Below, piece after piece: positions 34,433 through 43,279 of a stretch of 64,000 nucleotides of DNA. The notes beneath the pieces were generated by a model. That model saw only the letters and a program-made list of their open reading frames with translations. It made no database searches and was not told the DNA's origin. Source of the stretch: CPC320 sp002336405 (lineage in GTDB: Bacteria > Pseudomonadota > Alphaproteobacteria > Rhodobacterales > Rhodobacteraceae); contig CASIAN010000038.1 in NCBI GenBank assembly GCA_949372595.1, positions 15,110-79,109 of the forward strand. The letters run 5' to 3'. A program made the position numbers and the translations under genes. Position 1 is the stretch's first letter; every line of letters begins with the position of its first letter.

Positions 34433-34942
34433 TCAGCCTGTTTGCGTTTTGCGCCAGCGACGCACCCGCGCTGCAGCATTTTTATAAGGGGCGGCAGTAT
34501 TGAGTTGGATCATCCGCCCCAAAGTGTGTTTGCCATACCACGGCCCGCCATACAGTTGGGCGTTACTACGCGCAGTCAGTTGTTCCACAATCTGAGTTTT
34601 CGCAGTGTCCAAAGACGATAGCAAAATTTGATAATCAAGATCTGCGTAATCGGCATAGAACTTCTGCGCAAGGTGATCAAGCTGGCTCCACTTATAGCCA
34701 GTCTCGGGGAAATCAATTGCACGCCCGGCGTCTGAATAGGCCAACCACTTTAGCACCAGCGTGTTCCAGCCAATCAGATAAGCAACCAGATTGCTCAGGC
34801 TCATCACGCTGTCTTTTGCGTGGCCGTCCAGCGATGCGCGCCGCACTTGCGATTGAGGCACGGCGCGCAGTTCTGACATCAAAGCGTCAAAACTGTGGTC
34901 AATCGCGGCACGCAACTCGTCTTTATGGGCTGGCACCGCCAT
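34433..34942 (-). CDS. ClbS/DfsB family four-helix protein (DUF1706)
   Basis: A 169-residue helical protein of the ClbS/DfsB family: residues 1-20 read as the first helix (KDELRAAIDHSFDALMSEL), then VAYLIGWNTLVLKWL, TGYKWSQLDHLAQKFYADY and WYGKHTLGRMIQLNTAAPYKNAAARVRRW, the characteristic C-terminus. ClbS protects colibactin producers by hydrolysing the toxin's cyclopropane; DfsB is a related DinB-superfamily protein. No polyketide cluster is nearby, so a detoxification role is only a possibility. Confidence 0.85.
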   Translation of the reverse strand: MAVPAHKDELRAAIDHSFDALMSELRAVPQSQVRRASLDGHAKDSVMSLSNLVAYLIGWNTLVLKWLAYSDAGRAIDFPETGYKWSQLDHLAQKFYADYADLDYQILLSSLDTAKTQIVEQLTARSNAQLYGGPWYGKHTLGRMIQLNTAAPYKNAAARVRRWRKTQTG

Positions 34943-34999
34943 GTTTGAGAGGTCTTCCTTTGCACGTTGCTCAGACCAGCAGGCTAAGAGCTTTTGTTG

Positions 35000-36277
35000 C
35001 TAGGCCGCTTTCGACGCCGATCTGCTGCGCGAAGGCCCGTTTTTACGCCGACGCGGCCCACCGCCTGAGGGTTTACCACCCGACGGTTTGCCGCCCCGTG
35101 GCCCGCCACCGCGCTGCTTGGGCTTTGCCCCCGATGTTGGCAATGCTTCCCACGGGCGCCCAGAGGCCACCGGAATAGACGTTTTCATAGCTTTTTGGAT
35201 CGCCTTCAATTCGTCCATCTCTTCGGGCGAGCAAAAGGCAATCGCCGCACCATCAGCACCAGCCCGCGCGGTACGACCAATCCGGTGCACATAGTTTTCT
35301 GGCACATTGGGCAGGTCATAGTTATAGACATGGCGCACTGCGGGAATATCAAGCCCTCTTGCCGCAACATCGGTCGCCACCAAGACCTTGATCTCACCCG
35401 CTTTGAAAGCTGCAATCGCCCTGTCCCGTTGGCCTTGGCTTTTATTGCCGTGAATAGACCCTGCGACAAAACCCTTTGCCGACAGAAGTTTCATCAGTTT
35501 TTCCGACCCGTGCTTGGTGCGCCCAAACACCAGCGCCAGTTCGTCACGATGCTTGTCCAACAACTCGATCAAAAGCGATGTTTTTTCAGATTTTGCGACA
35601 AAGTGAACTGACTGAACAATGCGGTCAACCGCTTCGCCCGGGGGGTTCACCTCGACCCGCTTGGGATTGTTGAGATAGCTTTGCGCCAGTTCGTTCATCT
35701 GTTTCGGCATGGTCGCCGAAAATAGCATGGTTTGGCGCTGTGCCGGCAAAACGCTAGCGATACGACGCAGCGCGTGGATAAAACCCAGGTCAAGCATTTG
35801 GTCGGCCTCGTCAAGCACCAGAAAACTGGTATCGGCCAAACTCAAGGCGCGCCGGTCCAGCAGGTCGATCAACCGGCCGGGGGTTGCGACCAACAGATCC
35901 GTGCCCCGTTGCAGGCGTTTAATCTGCATGTTGATCGACGCTCCGCCAACCACTAAAGCCACTTTCAATGGCGTTTTTTGCACCAGTTGGGTCAAGGTAT
36001 CGCTGATCTGCTTGGCCAGTTCGCGCGTCGGAGCCAGCACCAGCCCCCGCGCCGACTTAGGCGCCGGCATGGAATTTATCGCTAGCATCTGGGTCACCAA
36101 TGGCAGACCGAAGGCTGCAGTCTTACCGCTGCCGGTTTGCGCCAAACCCATAACATCACCACCATCTAGCGCGATCGGAATCGCATGGCTTTGGATCGGG
36201 GTCGGTTCGGTGATACCCAGTTCTTTTAAGCGGTCGACCAGTTTCTCTGGCAAACCCATCATTTCAAATTGCGTCAA
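35000..36277 (-). CDS. rhlE: DEAD-box ATP-dependent RNA helicase, RhlE-like
   Basis: RNA helicase of about 425 residues. Motifs in order: Q-motif (GITEPTPIQSHAIP), I (AQTGSGKT), Ia (PTRELAKQ), II (DEAD), III (SAT), and VI (HRIGRTARAG). The basic tail is rich in Gly, Lys and Arg with repeated GGKPSGG, usual for RhlE and probably RNA-binding. The start is TTG 36277, with GAGAGGAAG just upstream; a longer frame to 36316 would put the start before the ribosome site. Role in RNA remodelling or decay. Confidence 0.93.
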   Translation of the reverse strand: MTQFEMMGLPEKLVDRLKELGITEPTPIQSHAIPIALDGGDVMGLAQTGSGKTAAFGLPLVTQMLAINSMPAPKSARGLVLAPTRELAKQISDTLTQLVQKTPLKVALVVGGASINMQIKRLQRGTDLLVATPGRLIDLLDRRALSLADTSFLVLDEADQMLDLGFIHALRRIASVLPAQRQTMLFSATMPKQMNELAQSYLNNPKRVEVNPPGEAVDRIVQSVHFVAKSEKTSLLIELLDKHRDELALVFGRTKHGSEKLMKLLSAKGFVAGSIHGNKSQGQRDRAIAAFKAGEIKVLVATDVAARGLDIPAVRHVYNYDLPNVPENYVHRIGRTARAGADGAAIAFCSPEEMDELKAIQKAMKTSIPVASGRPWEALPTSGAKPKQRGGGPRGGKPSGGKPSGGGPRRRKNGPSRSRSASKAA

Positions 36278-36649
36278 ACGACTTCCTCTCAGACCTGACG
36301 CAATGCGCAAGGCCAATTATTTCTATCCGCCTTGCCTTGGACAAAGCAGCATGGTGCAACACAACCTGACTGACAGGTGGACCACATTGCCCAGCTGCCG
36401 AAGTTGCGCTTGTGCCCACGCGTGATTTTGGGAACGCTGCGATGTTCCGTATAAGGCCGTTGGTTCCGACGGTGCGGATCGGCCTGTCGACTGCTCACGC
36501 GGCAGGAAACATCGCTGGGATGTCCCTGGGCTATTACAGGTTAAAAGTCAACAACCAACCCGCATGACGACAAACATCTGCCACGCAAGGGGGGGTTTAC
36601 TGATCTGACAAATACCATAAAAAGGGATTAGGAATATCGGAATGTATCA
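36278..36649. other. Divergent intergenic region, no gene recognised
   Basis: About 370 bp between the helicase and Fur-family genes, holding both promoters. Nothing resembling a riboswitch, tRNA or clear Fur box was seen. A GGGGGGG run occurs near 36589. Confidence 0.45.
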
Positions 36650-37060
36650 ATGTCAGACACTATGATCAGCCGCTGTGAGGCCAAAAGCCTCAGAATGACC
36701 GGCCCGCGTAAAATCATCGCAACCGTGCTTGAAGCGGCCGATGATCATCCGGATGTCGACGAACTTTATGCCCGTGCCGCGGCTGTGGACAAGCGCATTT
36801 CGCTGGCCACCGTCTACCGAACCGTAAAGCTGTTTGAAGAGGCCGGCATTCTGGATAGGGTTGATTTCGGTGATGGCCGGTCGCGCTATGAAAACGCAGA
36901 ACGGGCGCATCACGATCATCTTATCGACTTAAACTCTGGCGAAGTGATCGAATTTGTGGACCCCGAGATCGAAGCCCTGCAAGAGAAAATCGCCCAGCGA
37001 TTGGGATACCGTCTGACAGGCCACAAGTTGGAACTCTACGGCGTACCACTTAAGAAATAA
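36650..37060 (+). CDS. fur: Fur family metalloregulator
   Basis: Fur-fold repressor of 136 residues: winged helix in the N-terminal 80 residues (LRMTGPRKIIATVLEAADDHPDVDELYARA, SLATVYRTVKLFEEAGI), then the metal-sensing dimer domain with HHDHLIDLNSGEVIEF. The CxxC structural zinc site seen in E. coli Fur is absent, as in many alphaproteobacterial Fur/Mur proteins, which often sense manganese. Mur, Fur and Irr cannot be separated with certainty; the HHDH motif and lack of an HxH heme motif favour Fur/Mur. Confidence 0.88.
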   Translation: MSDTMISRCEAKSLRMTGPRKIIATVLEAADDHPDVDELYARAAAVDKRISLATVYRTVKLFEEAGILDRVDFGDGRSRYENAERAHHDHLIDLNSGEVIEFVDPEIEALQEKIAQRLGYRLTGHKLELYGVPLKK

Positions 37061-37095
37061 ACTTGCTCCCAAGGGCGCGCTGCCATAAGCCTGCC

Positions 37096-37124
37096 TTCGC
37101 ACCGCTTTCGCACCGCTTTCGCAC
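37096..37124. repeat. 11-bp tandem repeat, about 2.6 copies
   Basis: TTCGCACCGCT occurs twice head to tail (37096-37106, 37107-37117), followed by a partial copy TTCGCAC. It lies in the spacer between the Fur-family gene and the DMT transporter gene. Confidence 0.85.
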
Positions 37125-37179
37125 TGGCGAACGTAGGCGGTATCAAAAGTCCAACCCTTCATTTATTCTGAGTATCTTC

Positions 37180-38052
37180 ATGGAAAACCTGCGTGCCATC
37201 GCCCTCATGGTTCTATCGATGGCTGGATTTGCCATTGAGGACATGCTTATCAAATATATCGCGCTTGAAATGCCGACCGGGCAGTTTTTGATGCTGATCG
37301 GCGCCGGCGGCGCGCTAATTTTTACGCTGATGGCATGGCGGCAAGGCCAAGCTGTTCTATCGGCCGACTTCCTGCGACCGACAATCATCATCCGCAATCT
37401 GGGCGAGGTTATTGGCACCTTGGGGTTTGTCACCGCGCTGGTGCTAACACCGCTGTCCAGCGCATCAGCCATCCTGCAGGCCACACCGCTGGCGGTCACT
37501 TTGGGGGCAGCGCTGTTCCTGAGAGAAGCCGTTGGATGGCGACGCTGGAGTGCGATCTTAATCGGTTTTTGCGGGGTCGTTGCAGTGATCCGACCAGGAC
37601 TGGAAGGGTTTCAGCCAGCATCGCTGTTTGCCGTTCTTGGGGTGATCGGGCTGGCGACACGCGACGTGGCAACCCGGGCCACACCGGCAACGATATCGTC
37701 TTTGGTCTTATCTGCCCATGGGTTTGGGATGTTGGTTCCGGCCGGAGCCTTTTTGCTGTGGATCAGTGGCGGCGCGGTCGCCCCTTCAGCACAGGGGTAT
37801 GGTCTTTTGTTCGCCGCGCTGATCATCGGCGTCAGCGCCTACTATGCGCTCACACTGTCAATGCGCTTGGGCGATGTGGCAGTGGTCACCCCGTTTCGCT
37901 ATGTCCGGCTGGTATTTGCGCTATTTATTGGGGTGACTGTTTTTCACGAACAGCCCGATGCCTGGACCCTTGGCGGCGCTGCCATTATAATTTTATCAGG
38001 GCTCTATACGTTTTTCCGTGAGCGCCAGCTGGGTCTTAAAACCCGCAGCTGA
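37180..38052 (+). CDS. EamA/DMT superfamily transporter
   Basis: Ten-helix DMT transporter of 290 residues with two EamA halves; SSASAILQATPLAVTLGAALFLREAVGWRRW ends the first repeat in pieces typical of the family (FLREAVGWRRW). ATG 37180 (MENLRAIALMVLSMAGF) begins directly with helix 1; the same frame extends upstream to 37063 but adds only Arg-rich non-conserved residues translated from the tandem repeat. Substrate unknown. Follows the Fur-family gene by 120 bp; co-transcription is possible. Confidence 0.88.
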   Translation: MENLRAIALMVLSMAGFAIEDMLIKYIALEMPTGQFLMLIGAGGALIFTLMAWRQGQAVLSADFLRPTIIIRNLGEVIGTLGFVTALVLTPLSSASAILQATPLAVTLGAALFLREAVGWRRWSAILIGFCGVVAVIRPGLEGFQPASLFAVLGVIGLATRDVATRATPATISSLVLSAHGFGMLVPAGAFLLWISGGAVAPSAQGYGLLFAALIIGVSAYYALTLSMRLGDVAVVTPFRYVRLVFALFIGVTVFHEQPDAWTLGGAAIIILSGLYTFFRERQLGLKTRS

Positions 38053-38161
38053 GACCTCCATTTTACGAGCAGGGCATGATAGCGCTAACATAGGCGGTTC
38101 CCTATTGGATAGGGCTCTGCTAGAAGCCGCGCAGACACTTTTTGCAATTTAGGGGCAATAC

Positions 38162-39439
38162 ATGAGCATTATTATCGATATTCACGGGCGCGAAATCCTC
38201 GACAGCCGTGGCAATCCGACCGTCGAAGTCGATCTGTTGCTCGAAGATGGCACCATGGGGCGCGCCGCAGTGCCGTCAGGGGCATCGACCGGTGCCCATG
38301 AGGCCGTTGAAAAACGCGATGGCGACGCAAAGCGCTTTCTTGGCAAGGGCGTGCTGGACGCGGTCGCATCGGTGAATGGCGAGATTGCCGAGGCGCTTGT
38401 TGGAATGGATGTCACAGAACAACAATCTATCGATGCTGCGATGATCGAGTTGGACGGCACAGAAAACAAATCCCGCTTGGGGGCCAATGCAATCTTAGGC
38501 GTCTCTTTGGCTGCGGCAAAAGCCGCCGCCGAGTTCACCACACAACCGCTGTTTCGCTATGTCGGCGGCACCTCAGCGCGAATTCTTCCCGTGCCAATGA
38601 TGAATATCATCAATGGCGGCGAGCACGCCGACAACCCGATCGACATTCAGGAATTCATGATTATGCCCGTCGCCGCCCCCACATTGCGCGATGCGGTGCG
38701 TATGGGTTCGGAAGTGTTTCACACGCTGAAAAAAGAACTCTCGGCGGCAGGGCTGTCCACCGGCATTGGCGATGAAGGCGGTTTTGCCCCCAACCTAAGT
38801 TCAACCCGTGTCGCGCTGGATTTCATCCTAAAATCAATCGAAAAAGCGGGCTACAGACCGGGTGAGGACATCTATCTGGCGCTGGATTGTGCCGCAACAG
38901 AATATTACCGTGATGGCAAATACGAAATGAAAGGCGAGGGAACATCGCTCTCTTCTGAACAAAACGTTACCTACCTCGCCAGTCTGGTGGCCGATTACCC
39001 GATCATCTCGATCGAAGATGGCATGGCCGAGGATGATTGGGATGGATGGAAAGCCCTGACCACCGCCATCGGACACAGCACGCAGTTGGTCGGAGACGAT
39101 CTGTTTGTTACCAACCCAACGCGTCTGGCGCGGGGCATCGCGGAAGGCAGCGCCAATTCGATGCTGGTTAAGGTCAACCAAATCGGCAGCCTGTCGGAAA
39201 CCTTGAAGGCGGTAGATATGGCGCATCGGGCCGGGTTTACCAACGTGATGTCACACCGCTCGGGGGAGACCGAAGACACCACCATTGCCGACTTGGCCGT
39301 GGCAACCAATTGTGGCCAGATCAAAACCGGCTCGCTGGCACGCTCTGACCGGCTGGCGAAATACAATCAGTTGATCCGCATCGAAGAGATGCTAGGCGAA
39401 AGTGCCGAATACGCCGGTCGCGGGATTTTAATGCGCTAA
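38162..39439 (+). CDS. eno: Enolase
   Basis: Glycolytic phosphopyruvate hydratase, 425 residues, normal length. It begins IIDIHGREILDSRGNPTVEVDL, contains PSGASTGAHEAVE, Mg ligands around LALDCAATEYY and SIEDGMAEDDW, LVKVNQIGS with the catalytic lysine, and the C-terminal SHRSGETEDT loop. Cytoplasmic. AGGGGCAATAC precedes the ATG. A hairpin with a short T-run lies just after the stop. Confidence 0.98.
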   Translation: MSIIIDIHGREILDSRGNPTVEVDLLLEDGTMGRAAVPSGASTGAHEAVEKRDGDAKRFLGKGVLDAVASVNGEIAEALVGMDVTEQQSIDAAMIELDGTENKSRLGANAILGVSLAAAKAAAEFTTQPLFRYVGGTSARILPVPMMNIINGGEHADNPIDIQEFMIMPVAAPTLRDAVRMGSEVFHTLKKELSAAGLSTGIGDEGGFAPNLSSTRVALDFILKSIEKAGYRPGEDIYLALDCAATEYYRDGKYEMKGEGTSLSSEQNVTYLASLVADYPIISIEDGMAEDDWDGWKALTTAIGHSTQLVGDDLFVTNPTRLARGIAEGSANSMLVKVNQIGSLSETLKAVDMAHRAGFTNVMSHRSGETEDTTIADLAVATNCGQIKTGSLARSDRLAKYNQLIRIEEMLGESAEYAGRGILMR

Positions 39440-39455
39440 AGCATACCCAAAAATA

Positions 39456-39497
39456 CGCCAGAGCATTGGGATTTAATTCCGACAGCTCTGGCGCTTT
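39456..39497 (+). terminator. Probable terminator after eno
   Basis: CGCCAGAGC (39456-39464) pairs perfectly with GCTCTGGCG (39485-39493) across a 20-base loop, then CTTTC. The hairpin starts 17 bp after the eno stop. The U-run is short, so efficiency is uncertain. Confidence 0.55.
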
Positions 39498-39602
39498 CAA
39501 AGATCGACCAAGGTGCACTGCGGCGACACGCTGGACCTTGTGGCGCTGATCAAGCAGCGGTATGACCGGCGCATCCTCCACGCAAGATAAAAGGCTTTTT
39601 GT

Positions 39603-40910
39603 ATGATTCCCCGCTACTCCCGCCCCGACATGGTTGCCATCTGGTCGCCAGAGACCAAGTTCCGGATCTGGTACGAGATCGAAGCCCACGCCTGTGACGC
39701 ACAGGCCGATCTGGGCGTGATACCACGCGCCAATGCCGAGGCGGTTTGGAAAGCCAAGGACGTCACATTCGACGTAGCGCGCATCGACGAGATTGAAGCT
39801 GTCACCAAGCATGATGTGATCGCTTTTTTGACCCATCTGGCAGAACATATAGGCGGTGACGAAGCGCGCTTTGTGCATCAAGGCATGACCAGTTCCGATG
39901 TATTGGACACTTGCTTCAACGTCCAACTGGTTCGCGCCACGGATATTCTTTTGGCTGATATGGACAAACTTCTGGCGGCATTGAAAAAGCGGGCATTCGA
40001 ACACAAAAATACCATACGGATTGGCCGCAGCCATGGCATCCATGCCGAGCCCACCACAATGGGGCTCACTTTTGCGCGCTTTTATGCCGAGATGGACCGC
40101 AACCGCACGCGGTTGATCGCAGCACGGGCTGAAATTGCCACCGGGGCAATTTCCGGTGCTGTAGGCACTTTTGCAAACATAGATCCGGCGGTCGAGGAAC
40201 ATGTCTGTGCCAAATTAGGCCTGACAGTCGAGCCAATCAGCACGCAAGTTATCCCACGCGACCGCCATGCAGCATTTTTTGCAACATTGGGCGTGGTCGG
40301 TAGTTCGATTGAAAATGTCGCAACCGAAATTCGCCATATGCAGCGCACAGAAGTACTGGAGGCCGAAGAGTTTTTCTCAAAGGGTCAAAAAGGCAGCTCA
40401 GCCATGCCCCATAAGCGTAATCCTGTTCTGACCGAGAACCTGACCGGCTTGGCGCGTTTGATCCGCATGGCTGTGGTGCCTGCAATGGAAAATGTGACGC
40501 TTTGGCACGAGCGTGATATCAGTCACAGCTCGGTTGAGCGCAATATCGGACCAGACACAACAATCACATTGGATTTCGCCCTATCTCGCTTGACGCAAGT
40601 GATCGAAAAGCTTGTGATTTATCCTGACAACATGCTAGCAAATATGAATAAATTTCGTGGTCTTGTGATGAGCCAACGGGTGCTTTTGGCGCTGACCCAA
40701 GCCGGTGAAAGTCGCGAGGATGCCTATAGGCTGGTGCAGCGCAATGCCATGAAGGTCTGGGAGCAGGGCAAGGACTTTAAAACTGAACTTCTAGGCGATA
40801 AAGATGTGTTGGCCGCGCTGAGCGCTGAGCAAATCAATGAGAAATTTGATCTCGACTATCACACCAAACATGTGGACACGATTTTCACGCGGGTGTTTGG
40901 CGACAGCTGA
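39603..40910 (+). CDS. purB: Adenylosuccinate lyase
   Basis: Fumarase/aspartase-superfamily lyase that acts twice in purine synthesis (SAICAR and adenylosuccinate). Length is 435 residues. Begins MIPRYSRPDMVAIWSPETKF; MTSSDVLDT, the catalytic histidine in GRSHGIHAEPTTMG and the signature loop GSSAMPHKRNPV are all intact. A short T-rich leader with AAAAGG gives the ribosome site. Confidence 0.98.
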   Translation: MIPRYSRPDMVAIWSPETKFRIWYEIEAHACDAQADLGVIPRANAEAVWKAKDVTFDVARIDEIEAVTKHDVIAFLTHLAEHIGGDEARFVHQGMTSSDVLDTCFNVQLVRATDILLADMDKLLAALKKRAFEHKNTIRIGRSHGIHAEPTTMGLTFARFYAEMDRNRTRLIAARAEIATGAISGAVGTFANIDPAVEEHVCAKLGLTVEPISTQVIPRDRHAAFFATLGVVGSSIENVATEIRHMQRTEVLEAEEFFSKGQKGSSAMPHKRNPVLTENLTGLARLIRMAVVPAMENVTLWHERDISHSSVERNIGPDTTITLDFALSRLTQVIEKLVIYPDNMLANMNKFRGLVMSQRVLLALTQAGESREDAYRLVQRNAMKVWEQGKDFKTELLGDKDVLAALSAEQINEKFDLDYHTKHVDTIFTRVFGDS

Positions 40911-40936
40911 TCCTTGGCGGCACGCCTGCGATATAA

Positions 40937-40966
40937 CCGTCTCGCCGCCAGAATGCGACGAGACGG
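40937..40966 (+). terminator. Hairpin after purB, weak terminator candidate
   Basis: CCGTCTCG (40937-40944) and CGAGACGG (40959-40966) form a perfect 8-bp stem 27 bp after the purB stop. No U-run follows, so termination is uncertain. Confidence 0.35.
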
Positions 40967-41197
40967 AGATCACAAGCCGTTACAAAGCCTAAAAGCATAA
41001 AGTTTTACGAGAATTTATCTTGGCGCATTCCAACGCTACGGTGGCAACCTTTTTGACGCTATTTATTTGTAATAAAGATATATTTTTGAAGCTAGGCGCT
41101 GCAATACCCTGACGGTCCCTGCCCTATTGGTATCGACCTTTGAACAATCTTTACCCTTGGCTGCTTATCTGGCGCTTCAACTGTCGGAGCTTGCACA

Positions 41198-42283
41198 ATG
41201 ACCGAACTCACCGCCGTTAAGCAGATCAAAGCAACGGCCTTGCCGGAAAGTAACAACAAATCCCATTTATCACCCAAGCAAAAAGCCGTTATTGTGATAA
41301 AATTTCTGATCAATCATGGCGCAGATTTACCTCTGGACCAGCTTCCCGAGACGCTACAAATTGACTTGATCCACCAGATGGCCGCAATGCCACCAGTCGA
41401 TCAAAGCACATTGGCCGATGTTATTGTCGAGTTTGCAAATGAACTGGATTCTGTGGGTTTATTTTTTTCGAACGGCCTGGCCGGAGCTTTGACCGATCTG
41501 GAAGGCAAAATCAGCCCCGTAATGGCCCGCCGCTTGCGCAAAGAGGCCGGGGTGCGCCAGATAGGCGACCCTTGGGATAGCGTCCAGACCCTGCCACTGG
41601 ATGAATTGGGGCAATTGATGCGATCAGAAAGTACTGAAGTGGCCTCGGTAATTTTGTCAAAACTTAAAACTAGCAAGGCGGCCGAATTGCTAGGCACCCT
41701 GCCCGGTGATCAAGCCAGACGTATAACCTATGCGATCTCGTTGACCGGAAATATAACCCCCCATGCCGTTGATCAAATCGGGTCAAGCCTTGCCGCGCAG
41801 ATCGCAAACAAACCTGAAAAAGCATTTGAGGATACGCCCGTCAAGCGTCTTGGGTCTATATTGAACGTCTCTGCAGCCAATATACGCGACACATTGTTAA
41901 GCGGATTGGAAGAAGATGACCAAACGATCGGAACGCAGGTTAGAAGCTATATTTTCACCTTCAAGCATATACCGCAAAAGCTGCAGGCATCAGACATACC
42001 AAAATGCCTCCGGTCTGTGGATAAAACCGTTTTAGCAACCGCCCTTGCCGGCGCTCAGCAGGCCGACATGTCAGATGTTGCCACCTACTTGCTTGAGTCC
42101 ATGTCCAAGCGCATGGCAGACAACCTGCGCGAGGACATCACAGAGCTTGGGAAAGTCAAGGCACGCGAGGGAGAGGTAGCAATGAAGGAGATAATGATTG
42201 AAATACGTCGATTGATCGATACGGGCGAAGTTGATATACTTATTCACTCAGAGGAAGAGGAAACCACAGCCTTTGAGGCGTAA
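41198..42283 (+). CDS. Orphan FliG-like protein
   Basis: A 361-residue protein with the layout of the flagellar rotor protein FliG: N-terminal domain starting LSPKQKAVIVIKFLINHG, armadillo-like middle (STEVASVILSKLKTSKAAELLGTLPGDQARRITYAIS, cf. EHPQ...ILS.L) and a C-terminal domain ending MKEIMIEIRRLIDTGEVDI. The middle-domain EHPQ motif reads ESTE, so FliM contact may be altered. No flagellar gene is near; purB and DUF1223 are its neighbours. GGAG lies upstream of the ATG. Either a diverged second FliG or a repurposed one. Confidence 0.75.
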   Translation: MTELTAVKQIKATALPESNNKSHLSPKQKAVIVIKFLINHGADLPLDQLPETLQIDLIHQMAAMPPVDQSTLADVIVEFANELDSVGLFFSNGLAGALTDLEGKISPVMARRLRKEAGVRQIGDPWDSVQTLPLDELGQLMRSESTEVASVILSKLKTSKAAELLGTLPGDQARRITYAISLTGNITPHAVDQIGSSLAAQIANKPEKAFEDTPVKRLGSILNVSAANIRDTLLSGLEEDDQTIGTQVRSYIFTFKHIPQKLQASDIPKCLRSVDKTVLATALAGAQQADMSDVATYLLESMSKRMADNLREDITELGKVKAREGEVAMKEIMIEIRRLIDTGEVDILIHSEEEETTAFEA

Positions 42284-42372
42284 ACCATACAGCGGATAAA
42301 CCCATTGATTTCGCCAACAGCTTGCCCATCATGACATGTTTTACCGGTACCAGCGCACCAAACCCGATGTCA

Positions 42373-43065
42373 TCACCGCAGCAGCACCGCTGAATGGATA
42401 GCGCCGTGCCCTTCTTGTTGAATTAACAAAACTGCCTGCTCGTGTTGTTTCAACGCAATCTCAACTGTCAATGGGGCCGCACCACTCCACTTTCGAAGTC
42501 GATCGATCCGTTTCACCACGTTTGTATATTGCAATTTCCTACCGGCGTTTTCACCACGTTTGATCTCCACCACTTCATGCGTAGATATATAAGCAACCTG
42601 CAGCACCGAAGGTCCTATCTTTCGCAGCGGTTTCACCTCAACACGCACCTTATTTGGGCTTTGGCGCAAGGCCAATTCGACAACCGGTTGACGTCGGGAA
42701 TGTCGATCAATCATATCGGCAACGTCCATCGGCGCGGTACCCGCCACATCATCCAATCCGTTAATAATCATCTGCGGCGTATAGACCGAACGTCGTCCCG
42801 CCGCGCGGGCATAGGCCTGCTGCCGTGCGGTGTGCGCAGGGCTGGCAAATTTATCTTTCCAACCGATATAATCCCAGTAATCCACATGCAACGACAGGGC
42901 GAGCACATTATTGCGACTGGACAAACGGTCTAACAGTGCATCCGCCGGAGGACAGGACGAACATCCCTGAGATGTAAACAATTCAACCACCACTACAGGT
43001 TTGTCTTGCGCCGACCCAGCCGTCGCTGCGAAGACTAAAACCGCCATCCACATTAATATGCGCAT
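42373..43065 (-). CDS. DUF1223 family exported thioredoxin-like protein
   Basis: A 230-residue secreted protein. Signal peptide MRILMWMAVLVFAATAGSA, then VVVVELFTSQGCSSCPPADALLDRL, a thioredoxin-like CxxC (CSSC) that defines DUF1223, followed by HVDYWDYIGWKDKFASP and VYTPQMIINGLDDV. ATG 43065 is chosen because it starts the signal peptide and follows AGAGGCAGAGA; the frame upstream to 43329 is AT-rich and non-conserved. Likely a periplasmic redox protein; function unproven. Divergent from acnA. Confidence 0.88.
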   Translation of the reverse strand: MRILMWMAVLVFAATAGSAQDKPVVVVELFTSQGCSSCPPADALLDRLSSRNNVLALSLHVDYWDYIGWKDKFASPAHTARQQAYARAAGRRSVYTPQMIINGLDDVAGTAPMDVADMIDRHSRRQPVVELALRQSPNKVRVEVKPLRKIGPSVLQVAYISTHEVVEIKRGENAGRKLQYTNVVKRIDRLRKWSGAAPLTVEIALKQHEQAVLLIQQEGHGAIHSAVLLR

Positions 43066-43171
43066 TCTCTGCCTCTGTGCTGTCAATTCTGACATAATCA
43101 TAAATAAATTCGATGAAAATATCCAATCACCCTTTCGCGACCAGAGACGGCAAAAAATCGCCTCAGATAAT

Positions 43172-43191
43172 TTGTATACAATTGTATACAA
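43172..43191. promoter_or_regulatory. Tandem palindromic operator upstream of acnA (GntR/FadR-like)
   Basis: TTGTATACAA, itself a 10-bp palindrome, is repeated head to tail twice. It lies 88 bp upstream of acnA and 107 bp upstream of the divergent DUF1223 gene. The word fits the TGTATACA core used by FadR-subfamily GntR regulators. Confidence 0.6.
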
Positions 43192-43279
43192 TAGTGATAA
43201 ACAAATCTTGAATGACCACTCAGTATAGGTCACAACCATCCCAGCAAGATCCTTTAAACAGCTTATGAGGGAGGCCAGC

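Noticed and set aside
39500..39594. Tiny frame before purB reading VHCGDTLDLVALIKQRYDRRILHAR
   Set aside because: Only about 25 codons from a GTG, without a clear ribosome site or known family; it may be a leader peptide but cannot be supported.
39321..40202. Minus-strand frame of 293 codons over eno and purB
   Set aside because: Antisense to two highly conserved housekeeping genes and shows no family pattern.
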